Source: Moringa oleifera (taxonomy: Eukaryota; Streptophyta; Magnoliopsida; Brassicales; Moringaceae). From it: a DNA stretch of 64,000 nucleotides. The translations under genes and the position numbers were made by a program. The notes below the pieces were generated by a model, which had not been told where the DNA came from, did not search any database, and was given only the letters and a program-made list of their open reading frames with translations. Below, piece by piece: positions 39,301 to 48,889 of this stretch. Numbering within the stretch: position 1 is the stretch's first letter; each line of letters begins with the position of its first letter. The stretch lies in assembly GCA_021397835.1 (NCBI GenBank), contig JAJFZO010000287.1:1366501-1430500 (forward strand). Reading direction: 5' to 3'.

Positions 39301-42300
39301 AACATTCAGAATAGTTAAAAGACTCCAGATATCACTAAAAAGGAAAACCTCTTTTCTTGTTAACTAGAAAATGTAATGTTTGTATTTAACAAATTTGCAC
39401 CCTTCACAAGGAGTCCTTAACATCTAGATCATGAAATAGGGATGGAAACAAAATTCTAATAACCTTAAATAACAAATGTCCAAGTTGGCCATAGTGAAAT
39501 CAAGCATTGTCTTTGTTGAATGAACAAAGTTCTGAAACAAAAAAAGAAGAAAATTTGCCCTTGTTAAGGCTCGACTGATTCGTTGTTTCAAGGTCCTACA
39601 GCTCATATTGTTCTTTAGCATGTCCAATTGCCTCACAATATACAATAACTATGATGAAAAAACATGCAACATAAATCTTGAGTAAGCTTTTGGATAGAGT
39701 TAAGGTTCATGGACAATTTAAAGACATAAAGGACATTTTTTAAAGTCAATGATAGACCTATTTTTACATCTTCTACACCTACTATAATGGTTAAAGAATA
39801 ATCAGTTGTGGTTATTTCTTATTGCTTGGATATGAGGAGTATATGAAAGTGGGTCATATGATGGGTGGCTTTTGAATCCTTGATCCAAAAAGTTGGCATA
39901 GGTTATACCTGAGACATTTAATTCAATAAAAGATGAAAACTGACTTGAATATATCACTGAGCAAGTAATTGATGGGTTGTCAAGATTGTCAATGAGAGAT
40001 CTCACATTCTCAATCTCTTCTTGATTAAGATCACTTGAGTCCTTTAGTGTTGTTTTATTCTGTTTTATTGCTGCATCATGTGTTTAGGTATTGTTCCTTG
40101 GTTGTTATCCTTTCTATTCCCATTCTTGGCTAGAAGGTTTTCTATGAAACTCCCAACCTTGCTCACAAGTATGACGTGCCTTCTTACAATAAGTTCACCA
40201 CAAGTTGTCACGATTTTGGATTTTTGGTTGTCTAGGTTTTTCACCTTAAAAAATTGACTATTTTTTTTGTTTTTATGGCTGAATTATTGCTACTATTAAC
40301 TACTATAGCTGAGCTATCCATCTTTTGTGGTTCAAGCATAAGGCCTTTTCTACTCTTTTCTCCTTTTGTCAATGCTACTACTTCAATAAAGCATGAAACT
40401 TTATGCTTGCCCAAAATTTAGATTATTATTTGACCAAATTCTAAATCAAGTCTAACGAGAAAATCATAGACTCGATCTTACTGAATAAACCCCTTTAGGA
40501 TAGCAGCATCTTGAGGACATTTGACTTTTTTCATCTTATAATGATCAAGTTTTGGTGATAAAGTTTTTAATTGATTGGTATAAGCAGTGACCGATTTGTA
40601 CCTTGTTCTGTAGCATGTATTTGTACCTTGACTTCATATACTTTAGCCATGTCTCTAACTTTTGAGTATATCTGTTGAATTGCATCTTAGATATCTTTAG
40701 CCATAGCTAAAAACATACACCTACCACACGAGTTATGGAGTTCTATAGTCATGCCATAATCATGGAATTTTTTTCATCTCATACTTCAAAACGAAAGTCT
40801 ACTGGTTTTGGCTCTGTATCCACGAGATGGCTAATCTTTTCTTTCCTTTTTAGCACCGTGCAAACAAGTTGTGACCATTTATCTTAAACTTTTCCATCCC
40901 ATCTGTATGTTGCATGAATATTTTACAGCTATCCTAGTTGGTTGGTTCGAACATTCTCTTCCGATTATGTTGTAAGGTTGCCTTTGTAACATCCAACATC
41001 CTTTATAAGGGAAAAAAACAAAAAACGATCTTTAGGCAATTAAATTGTGAAACAAAAAGAGATCAACAATGAAGGCAGACAAAAGTGACAAAACCCGCCA
41101 ACAATAAAGGCCAAGCAAACAGAATAATATTTTTAAAAAATTCAAAGCCTTACAGCTCTGTAACCATAACAAAAATTAAGAAACAATTGACTTAGACTAG
41201 TAATGAGAAGCTGAGTTAAAATAAATTAAAAATAAAAAAATAATCGAATAAATTTACAATAAAAAATAAAAATAAGTAATTAATCAAATAAACTTAAAAT
41301 AAGAAGCTAGTGTGGATGTGTATTGCATCATGTTCAATTAGCAAGAACATAGAAAAAGTGAATTTGGTGAAGTCTTCTAGTTGAAATTACATTTTCAATC
41401 AATCAATATTGCACAAAAGCTTGAGAGTTTGATATACAAATCTTTGAATGAAACCACAAAGAGATATTTTGATTATGGTCATCTACTATGTTTGGATAGA
41501 ACATGTGATGTATCCTACCCAAAAGGGGCTTTCCGTTTATGAAATTCTCTTGGTGCATTTTCATAGTAATATGACAAGTAATACTTGGAATGCATTCTAG
41601 TCTTTTTTTTTTTTTCGATTTTTCCTTACCTTTATTCTTTTGTTCTTTGTTGCATTGTGAGCCTTAGGTGTAATATGTTGTTGAAGTAAGTTCATAACTT
41701 TTATTAGGTAACACTTGGTCTCTTTTGCTTAGTCCTTTTTTTTTTTTATAGAAACACGTATAATTATATTGTTATCATGGCATAAAAAGGTGCATTCTAT
41801 TTACTAGGTATAAAAAAATTATTTAAAGATAAAGAATTTAATGAATTTCACTTGATCTTCCTCATTTACAATATTTATCCCTTCAACTCAAACTCTCAAT
41901 ATTTTAATCAATCTCTAAACAAAAAGGGAGGAGTATCCCTCTTCCCAGGAGATCTTGCTTAGTATTTTCGTTTTTCTTTTTCCTTTTCTCTAGGCGAGAA
42001 ATATCTTCATTGCTAGTGCTTGAAATCATTAATAACCTTCCTATCAGTAACATGCGTGATTATCAATATTGAATCTAAAATAACTGTTGTTTTAATTTTA
42101 ATTGTCTTAATCATTGGATTCATATGGGTACATAAAGCAGCATGTCTCCACTTAGCTGACTGATTTGCTTTTGTTAAGGAGTCATGTTTAGAGAGGTTGG
42201 ATGCATTTTAGATCTTTCTTTTTGCAAATGTTGAGAAAATTAATCAAATAAAGTTCAAGAAAACTAATGAAGACAATAAAAATTATCAAGCAGAAAAATA

Positions 42301-43190
42301 AACAAGGAATAAACAACGGGAACACGATGTATTTACCTTCTTCAACCTTTTAAGATCTATTCCCTGAGAAAAAAACTCACTGCACCCATAAAGAAAGAAT
42401 AGAAGCTTATATCCTCAGTGACTTCCCTGTTACTTGTTTGATACCTCTTTCCTATAAGACCTGCTCCCGTTATGACTGTTTTTCTTCTTTTTCTTCTTCT
42501 TTTTCCCACTGAAATAGTTGTTGTCACCTACTTATAATGATATGCTTTTATGACAATATTATGCAGATTCAAGATGTATATGAAACTACTTACGACACAT
42601 GTGGTCGATATTGGCCATTCATTCATCACTATATTTTTGTTGCAATCATTCTCATGCAAATCACTATGATCGGTCTCTTTGGACTGAAGTTGAAGCCTGC
42701 TGCTTCTATAGCCACAATACCACTTTTATTGATCACTATAATGTTCAATGAGTACTGCAAGATCCGTTTTCTTCCTACATTTCACCATTTCTCTATACAG
42801 GTATATGACTTGAATTCTTTTATTCTATTGATAATTTGACATATTAGAATTTTTGAAAATGATTTCTTGAGTGAAAGCATCTGTTATTTACAGCGTTAAC
42901 GGAAAAAAAAAAAAAAAACTGTTGTTTAAGGATCTACTTGTATTGCAAACTGTTACTGATGGGGGATATCTTGTTGTGCGTAGTCTTTTTTCCTGGAAAA
43001 TTGGAGAGTTTGATTGACTGGTTTTTGGCAGACTGCTGTTGAAATTGATGAACTTGATGAGGTGAATGGTCACATGGAACCTAACTATGGGAATGCAGTA
43101 CTCGATGCGTATCGCCAACGTTGTTTACAGCCCATGAACTTAGCAGCATCTGGATCTAGCTTTACAGAACCATTAATTTCTTCAGTGTGA
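24375..43190 (+). CDS. CSC1/OSCA-like (DUF221) calcium-permeable channel, At3g54510 type
   Basis: Ten coding exons with consistent phases: 24375-24658, 25698-25841, 26504-26567, 26743-26955, 30822-31013 (start could be 30828), 32247-32545, 32780-33059, 33322-33600, 42567-42800 and 43032-43190, giving 715 aa. Exons 1-3 encode three N-terminal membrane helices (INIGLALIALTLFSIL; FLVCSLVGLLILLP; VHFVCLWFISFYGLYLL). Exons 4-6 encode the cytosolic domain (ILVRQIP, CVDHFFSKHYP, ELPVAFVAFKSRWGA, WRNLAIPY). Exons 6-10 encode the remaining helices (PGLSSIVTGYLPSAILKG, CNMVFYFLVGNVFF, TDGLSGFSLEILQLGL, FPYFRVIP, YDTCGRYWPFIHHYIF). The family comprises osmo/mechanosensitive cation channels, expected at the plasma membrane. 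Exon 7 starts at 32780, because the AG at 32768-32769 would break the frame. Intron 8 is 8966 bp and filled with antisense retroelements; correct splicing across it is inferred. A partial second copy lies downstream. Confidence 0.88.
24666..24691. repeat. (CT)n microsatellite just inside intron 1
   Basis: An uninterrupted CT run immediately follows the donor site (GT at 24659-24660) of the CSC1-like gene. Open frames that cross it are read-through of the intron. Confidence 0.9.
26956..30821. other. Long intron 4 of the CSC1-like gene
   Basis: A 3.9-kb intron between LEYLM and the (YQ)AENIAKKIKD exon. It has normal unique-looking plant intron sequence plus an A-run near 27850. Frames such as 27535-27720 and 29781-30168 (minus) have no recognisable domain, and I see no clear transposon coding remnant. 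A purine-rich GGTGGGGGGAG stretch near 28757 resembles a polypurine tract, but I could not support an LTR next to it. Confidence 0.5.
32104..33279 (+). repeat. Near-identical tract shared with 45604-46779
   Basis: For 1176 bases the two copies align at a constant offset of 13500 with no indel. By eye I find two substitutions (32978 G/A, silent; 33054 G/A, Ala to Thr). Introns 6 and 7 are as identical as the exons. Sequence just left of 32104 differs at several positions per 60 bases. Confidence 0.92.
33960..36435 (-). mobile_element. Ty3/gypsy chromovirus remnant in intron 8 (antisense), copy 1
   Basis: On the minus strand, RT fragments lie at about 35900-36435. TKDGFYKWLEMLF is the DG.YEWLVMPF block; a degraded LMN...I...L.NLW follows; then YHLKEVLLVLQANKWYTNL and TDHRLFLGFM, the LR.VL..L...KLY.NL and FLG blocks. 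These run directly into an integrase C-terminal segment at 35477-35880 (AKELVEHIQ, IGPSHVFQNIKDNTYKVEL, NVANIFEY). RNase H and the integrase core between them are missing. The stretch 33960-35470 is probably LTR or UTR and includes a roughly 100-bp tandem duplication (units from about 35238 and 35338) built on AATAAACTAGAAATA words. Heavily mutated. Confidence 0.7.
36436..36709 (-). repeat. 3' LTR of the copia element, copy 1
   Basis: On the minus strand, a polypurine tract (CTTGAAGGAAAGTG) lies just right of 36709. The LTR then starts TGAGAAAAC and ends near TTTTTGTTA at 36436. The same last 27 bases recur next to the primer-binding site at 41167-41193, but the 5' LTR then diverges, so it is truncated there. 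Confidence 0.6.
36436..41195 (-). mobile_element. Ty1/copia retrotransposon remnant in intron 8 (antisense), copy 1
   Basis: Copia order on the minus strand, right to left. First is the primer-binding site at 41156-41166, the complement of a TGGTATCAGAG-like sequence. Gag with a decayed zinc knuckle is at about 40150-41100. Protease/GAG-pre-integrase is at 39650-40010. Integrase includes PKSFKGEAVLKTTYLINHS and SRVLGFKSP at 38810-38992. RT is at about 37440-38240 with a YVDD codon string near 37595. RNase H is at 37032-37223 (LQYLKKTLGNDILYKK, SYTDANYVGS, MTWRSKKQ). A 3' LTR follows. Many stops and frameshifts. The element is shared with copy 2, so it inserted before the duplication. Confidence 0.85.
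41196..42566. other. Right flank of the copia element within intron 8
   Basis: The stretch 41196-41345 is a direct, diverged repeat of about 35250-35520 (shared blocks AATAAACTTAAAATAAGAA and a TGTATTGCATCA-like word). The stretch 41345-41600 is an inverted, diverged repeat of about 34300-34580 (for example CTCTTGGTGCATTTTCATAG against CTATGACAATGCACCAAGGG). The arrangement suggests a rearranged chromovirus end. From about 42000 to 42566 the sequence is ordinary intron leading to exon 9. Confidence 0.5.
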
Positions 43191-43590
43191 TTTTCTTTCT
43201 TTATTTCTGAGGAAACAAACAAGATCAGTTATAGGATGTGCTTTAAGAAATGGGAAAGAGGTGTTGACTATTAGGCCATATCCATGGCAACATTTTCATT
43301 GTGATTTTAGCCCAAGTTGCTCTGCTCTCCCTTTCCTTCTTCTACTGATTATTTTATAGAACCCAATTGAATAATTCGTTTGTAGACTTATATTCTACAT
43401 ACCTTTTTTATACATGAGCTTTAGCATGACAATCAAAATTTTGACAAACTAAGATGATCCTCATGGGTAAATGTCATTTAAAATTTTGAAGGATATTTTC
43501 TCTCTCAATTTTTATCAGAGATTTCAAATTTTTTTCAAATGTATCTTAATTGATATATTTGAAAAAAAATTTAAAAATAGAATACTCCAT
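43191..43590 (+). other. 3' UTR and downstream edge of the CSC1-like gene
   Basis: Homologous to 55693-56096 in copy 2, which supports a once-functional 3' UTR. A segment of about 60 bp present in copy 2 at about 55967-56025 is missing here near 43465. Homology stops at about 43556, just before the annexin fragment. Confidence 0.6.
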
Positions 43591-43599
43591 ATGCCAAAC

Positions 43600-44812
43600 C
43601 TTGTCAATGGAGTTTCCATATTGCTGCTTGTAGCTTTCAAAAGTTGCTCTGAGTTGATAGACATTCCTAGTTACAAGTATATACACAGCATCATATCGAT
43701 CTAATTGCATTGCTTTGATTGCTTCATGTAGTATGGCTGCCTCTGAATTGGCCACATCCGGGTCTACCAATTGCATTGCTTTGATTGCTTCATGTAGTAT
43801 GGCTGCCTCTGAATTGGCCATATCCGGGTCTACCAATTCCTTATCATACCTGTAGGAGCTAACTAGACGCACCAGAATCTGTGCACAGCCAAAATTTCAA
43901 GTCAATGCAATTCGTGCAATCTCTGAGATCCTAATCGAAAGTTACTGCAGCAGACCGTGAGCTTATGGCTCAACATGATAGTTGCCTAATAAGTTCAGTG
44001 TTCAAGGATCTAGGTTGTACCTTAATCAGAAGAATGAATAGTTATAATTGCAAAGAAGAATAAAGAGGCTGTTGCTTTAAAAGACCAAACTGAATACATT
44101 CAGACAACTTAAAATTTTAAGTATCAGCTTAACAATTCAATACATGAATCAATTTGATTTACTACCTTGATGTTTTTGCGGTTGGATTACTTTCTAAGGG
44201 GCGAAGAGACATTAGAGATGATGTCTTCTTGAAGTGAACAATCAAACGGAGAACAATAGGCCTGCCTCACTGCCACCAGATGGTGAGGAGTCGAAGCACA
44301 GGGAATCTCAACTATAACTTGCAAGTGCTTTGTGCCTCTCTTTTTTGTCTTCAATGCATCATTTGCCAGTTTTGCATCCCTTTCTGGAGGTTCATATGTC
44401 CACAGAATCACTGCGTTCTGTTAAACATCAGGAAGCAGAAGTGTGAATGATTACACATGAAAGTAGAGACACACCTAAAGCTTTCTACAGAATTTGAGAA
44501 TCCATGCATATGAAAGTGTACATATGTATGTGTGTGTATGCAAAGCTACGAAGAAAGCATCATACAATCAAGAAAGTTACATTACTTAAAATTTACCATT
44601 AGGTCTCACGTAAACAAACAGATACAGACTTTTGTATATGCGTCACTGAGAACATACTCTAAAATCACCAGCTCGGAATGGAGAGCATCAATGAGACTTT
44701 CATTTTAATGTTCCCAGTAAGTTTCTCTGATCTTTCTTCTTTGGTTTGCATTTCTCTGTCCCAGTACTTGTATAATAGCCTTCTCATCCGTGCCAAGCCC
44801 TACGAGTATTTA
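43600..44812 (-). pseudogene. Broken annexin (annexin D3-like) fragment between the two duplication copies
   Basis: Minus strand, right to left. Annexin repeat 1 is at about 44660-44806 (GLGTDEKAIIQVLGQRNA, then RKIRETY), interrupted by a TAA at 44705-44707. Part of repeats 1-2 is at 44417-44191 (NAVILWTYEPPERDAKLAND, HHLVAVRQAYC). Repeat 2 is at 43878-43600 (LVSSYRYDKELVDPD, RNVYQLRATFESYKQQYGNS). The join between the last two exons is out of frame as sequenced (donor AAAGTAATC), consistent with a lost base. A 66-bp in-frame tandem duplication lies in the last exon. Repeats 3-4 and the true N-terminus are absent. Annexins are calcium-dependent phospholipid-binding proteins; this remnant cannot make one. 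The D3-like assignment rests on remembered similarity. Confidence 0.83.
43703..43834 (-). repeat. 66-bp tandem duplication in the annexin remnant
   Basis: Units 43703-43768 and 43769-43834 are nearly identical, each beginning AATTGCATTGCTTTGATTGC. On the minus strand this repeats the 22-residue block VDPD(M/V)ANSEAAILHEA... in frame, which normal annexins have once. Confidence 0.92.
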
Positions 44813-45021
44813 CCCACACACACAAAAAAAAAAAAAAAAAGATTATAACCAATTCACCTAGTCTCATACATTTATATCCATTAATCCTGGAGAAAGCCAA
44901 CTATCATGGTTGGTTTTCCAGAAATCTGAAGAACAGAAAGACTGAAGGAACCCAGAGTAAACAATGAGTAACGTCATATTTTTTCAACGTCATGAACCAG
45001 CAAACCGATAAGAACACAGAA
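44813..45021. other. Junction sequence between the annexin fragment and duplication copy 2
   Basis: About 200 bp containing an A-run near 44823-44840. No gene is visible. It is not shared with copy 1 and ends exactly where copy 2 homology begins. Confidence 0.5.
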
Positions 45022-45603
45022 AGTTTGCCGCTTTCTTCAGCATGCCCCCATCTGGACTTCTTTAGCAGTTGTAGAAGTTGTAAAAAGTCTTAAGCAACTG
45101 TTTAATCCCTTAAATTTAATTGTTCCATAAAGTAACGCATGAACGAGGCCACACTGTGAGGTCCTACTTTTCTGTTATCTTGGCTACTTGAAAGAACTTT
45201 TGAAAATTCTTTAACGAGGACTCCAACAATTTAAGTCAATGCAATCTTATCTTCTTCAAATTTCAATCTAACAGACAAGTTTTTGTTGAAATCACTTGAC
45301 ATTGACACAAGCTGTGTGGATCCAACGTCATATTTCTTGGGGGCTGTTGCCTTACTACTTTTATAGTTTGTATGACAGTGACTAGATTTCTGTTCTGTCA
45401 TTCACGGCTACCATATGGGGAACCATTAGAAGTACCATTTTGGGATATGATAGACCTAGGGATAATGTTCATTATAATGTGGTGTGCATTAGTCTATTAT
45501 TGGTTGTTTTGCAACAAACAAAAGAATATATACTGATGATAATGGGTTGCAAAGCTGAGAATCTACAGTACAAATTTTAAGTCACAACGAACAGTTTGAA
45601 CAG

Positions 45604-46779
45604 CCATGTTCCCACATGAATCCCTCTGCATCTTTGTTTTCCTAAGGACAGAGTGATATCATTATGAGAAGCTTTATGTTTTGAATATCCAATATTCAAT
45701 AGCAATTCAAAAGTTATAAGTGCTGACTTTTTTTTACACTGTGTAGGAGTTACCTGTTGCATTTGTTGCATTTAAATCCCGATGGGGTGCTGCACTAGCT
45801 GCCCAAACTCAGCAGCACCCACATCCTCTACAACTGATGACTGAAGTGGCTCCGGAGCCAAGAGATGTGTCATGGAGGAATCTAGCAATTCCATATAAAT
45901 TCTTGCCTCTTCACAAAATTGGAGTTATTCTTGCAGCATCACTTCTTACAATTTTCTTTGCTATCCTGGTCGCAGCAGTTCAAGGAATAGCGAAATTTAA
46001 CAAATTGAAGAAATGGTTTCCCCCGGTCAGAGCCATTGAATTGATGTAAGGACTCTCTGATGCTAGTGTTTCAAGCGTTTTCTCCTGTATTTATGAGGGA
46101 AAAGCAAAAGTATATGGCAAATAACTGATGAGTGTCAGTACATTTGAGTTGGTTACCTAGTATCACGTGTGAAATCTTCACCGTGTTTTCAATCTGAATC
46201 TTCAATTTATTTAGTGGTTTATTTCATAAGTTTTCCTGGATATTCCTTCATTTTTTTCTGACATATTAGTTGTGCACAGACCAGGACTAAGCTCCATCGT
46301 AACAGGTTACCTTCCAAGTGCCATTCTCAAAGGATTTATATACATTGTTCCCTTTGCAATGCTTGCCATGTCTAAACTTGGTGGTTCTATCTCAAGGAGC
46401 AAGGAGGAAATAAAAGCTTGCAACATGGTTTTCTATTTTCTAGTGGGAAATGTATTCTTTTTGAGCTTGATATCAGGATCCCTGCTCGAGGAAATTGGAG
46501 AATATTTTAATCATCCTAAGGATTATCCCAGTCATCTTGCATCCGCTGTTTCTACCCAAGTAAGTTTAACTTCTCTAAGTTATAATACCTTATTTGATCT
46601 TCTTCCAAGTATAATTGAAGTGTGTGCACGAGATGGATTACTAAAAGATCAAAGTACAATGCATTACCAAATTTATTTACTTTACACTAAATAAATTGGT
46701 TCTGTATAGGTGTTGGATGATCTGCATAGTTATTTTTGGTGATACGTTCTTCGTCGCTAACTTTTAGTTTATTTAGCAT
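45604..46779 (+). repeat. Near-identical tract, copy 2 partner of 32104-33279
   Basis: Two differences in 1176 bases from copy 1 (46478 A, 46554 A). Its right edge (ATTTAGCAT, 46779) coincides with the deletion breakpoint that removed exon 8. Confidence 0.92.
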
Positions 46780-46780
46780 A

Positions 46781-48825
46781 CAAAAGTTGGTAATCAAAGA
46801 ATTTTGATTAATTTCTTAGATCCTTTTTTGTTGGCGTGGACCGACCAAAGCTTGTTGATCAATCTTTCATTTGAAGATCTCTTAATAGTGTTAATCTAAC
46901 ATCTAATGTAGCGCATTTGTTGTTACCTAACTTATTAAGGATTTTATTTTTTTAATTCGTTTATTTTTTTTTTTTTTTACTTTTCCTATCTAGTTTTCAT
47001 TAAAAAAAAAAGAATACAAATCTATGAAACATAATAGAATAAAATAAACTAGAAGAGAAAAGAGAGAAAAAGAAGTGTGGAATATATATATATTGTGATA
47101 GTAACAAAGGGACATTTTAAGTATTAATGGTTAAATGACTATAAAAATGCGCCAAGGGAATTGCATAAACCAAAAGGAACTTTTTTAGTGATAATTCATC
47201 AGATGTATTATTTAGTCATAACATATAATTGCATTGATACTTTTCACTTTTAGTTATATTAGAAACATTTATATCTTGCAATCTCAAGCTTTTGTGTATT
47301 ATCAATCAGGTTAAAGTGTAATCTTTATGAATATTTTTGTAAAAATCATTGCCTACATGTTGCTAGTTGAATATCCAGCTCTCTAAGCTTGTTATTGTCA
47401 AAGTAAATAATAGAGATGATTGGGAGTAGATAGAAATATTGACTGATTTCGATCTATATTTTGATTTTGGCATGCTTAAGCTTAAAATTTGCTCGTGATT
47501 AGACTAAAAAGAAATTCACACGAGTTGCTTAAAAAATCTTAAGGAAGGTAAAAGACTCCTCAAAGTTTTTCCTTTGTTGCAAGGCAAGTAATGAATTTTA
47601 TTAACTTCTCCTCAAAAGTCTTCCATTTTTCTTGGGATTTTCAAATAGTTAATTTGCATTTCTTCAGTATAATTGTCGGAGCTAGTTTATGCTCAAGCAT
47701 GCTTAAATCAACAAATGCCTCAAAATCTTCAAATATTTTCATCTAACCCCATGAATATGCATTATGATACTTTATTTGAGAAATAAGAAGCTCAAAAAAT
47801 TAAATGTTCTAGTGCAGCGAAAGGTTTGCTTTAAGAAAAAAAAATAGAACAATATTAAAGAATAAACTTAAAAAGCATAATAGGATCTAAAACTTAAGAG
47901 AATAAATTTGATGAATTGTATTAAACTCTCTCTAACCATTACAATAAATCTTTAAATAATGTTTGCAATGCCAATAATAAAGGAAATAAACTAAGAATAC
48001 GAAACCTAAGAAGAACAGGAAGATAAAGCAAATAAACTAGGAATAGGAAATGGATTTAGATTAAGGATAGAAACCAGTTTTAAAATAAACTAGAAATAAG
48101 AAATGAATCAAATAAACTAAAAATAGTTTTCATAAACTAAGAATAGAAAACTGATTTAGATTAGGGATAAAAACTAGTTTTAACATAAACTAGGAATAAC
48201 TATTTCTAAATTTCTCTTCATCTCTTGTTGATTCTGTTGAATACGCTCTGTAAGCTCCTTAGCATTAGGATTGGGATCAACCTAAATAATATTTTCTCTA
48301 GCCAAAAATCCAAGGAACAAATGATGGTCAGTCATAAAAGTGCACTCTTTAAGATTGTATACCAGTTTTTACCTTGTAAGACTGATAGAACTTCCTTGAG
48401 ATGATGCTCTTCCTCATCTTACTGTGGATAAGAATATAATCAAACTAAACTGTTATAAATTTTTTAATAAATGGATGAAAAACCCTATTCATCAACTACA
48501 TGAATATGTTTGACATGTTGATAACACAAAAAGCATTTCTAGCCATTTGTAGAAACCATCTTTAGTTTAAAATAATTTTCACTTATTTCCAAATCAAATA
48601 CAAATCATTATTTTATTAATAGATGTCATCCACATACGTTTACCAATTGTTATTTTGGGGTAAGTAAAGTAAGGTTTGCACAAAAACTCGCGCTCTCACG
48701 AATGAAGCTTTTATCAAGTATCTCATTAACTTGTCACTGCAATTATCATTTGGGTTGATATAATAATGTGACAAGTTTGATAAACTAGCTCTATGTACTA
48801 AATCAATGCGGTGTTGAATGTTTCT
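46781..48825 (-). mobile_element. Ty3/gypsy chromovirus remnant, copy 2
   Basis: Corresponds to 33961-36435 of copy 1. The integrase C-terminal block is deleted: sequence jumps from a TAGGAATAAC repeat to TATTTCTAAATTTC at about 48196-48200, with a few bases of homology to both sides. The RT remnant persists at about 48290-48820. Confidence 0.65.
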
Positions 48826-48858
48826 AACAAAAATTAAGAAATAATTGATTGAATTTTT

Positions 48859-48889
<31 letters not shown>

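Larger units (their letters stand above)
31517..43556 (+). repeat. Segmental duplication, copy 1 (3' half of the CSC1-like gene)
   Basis: Sequence from late intron 5 through the 3' UTR is repeated in the same orientation at 45022-56096. Homology begins at AGTTTGCCG (31517 / 45022) and ends near TTAATTGAT (43556 / 56096). It includes exons 6, 7, 9 and 10, and the chromovirus and copia remnants of intron 8. Exon 8 is unique to this copy. Confidence 0.92.
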
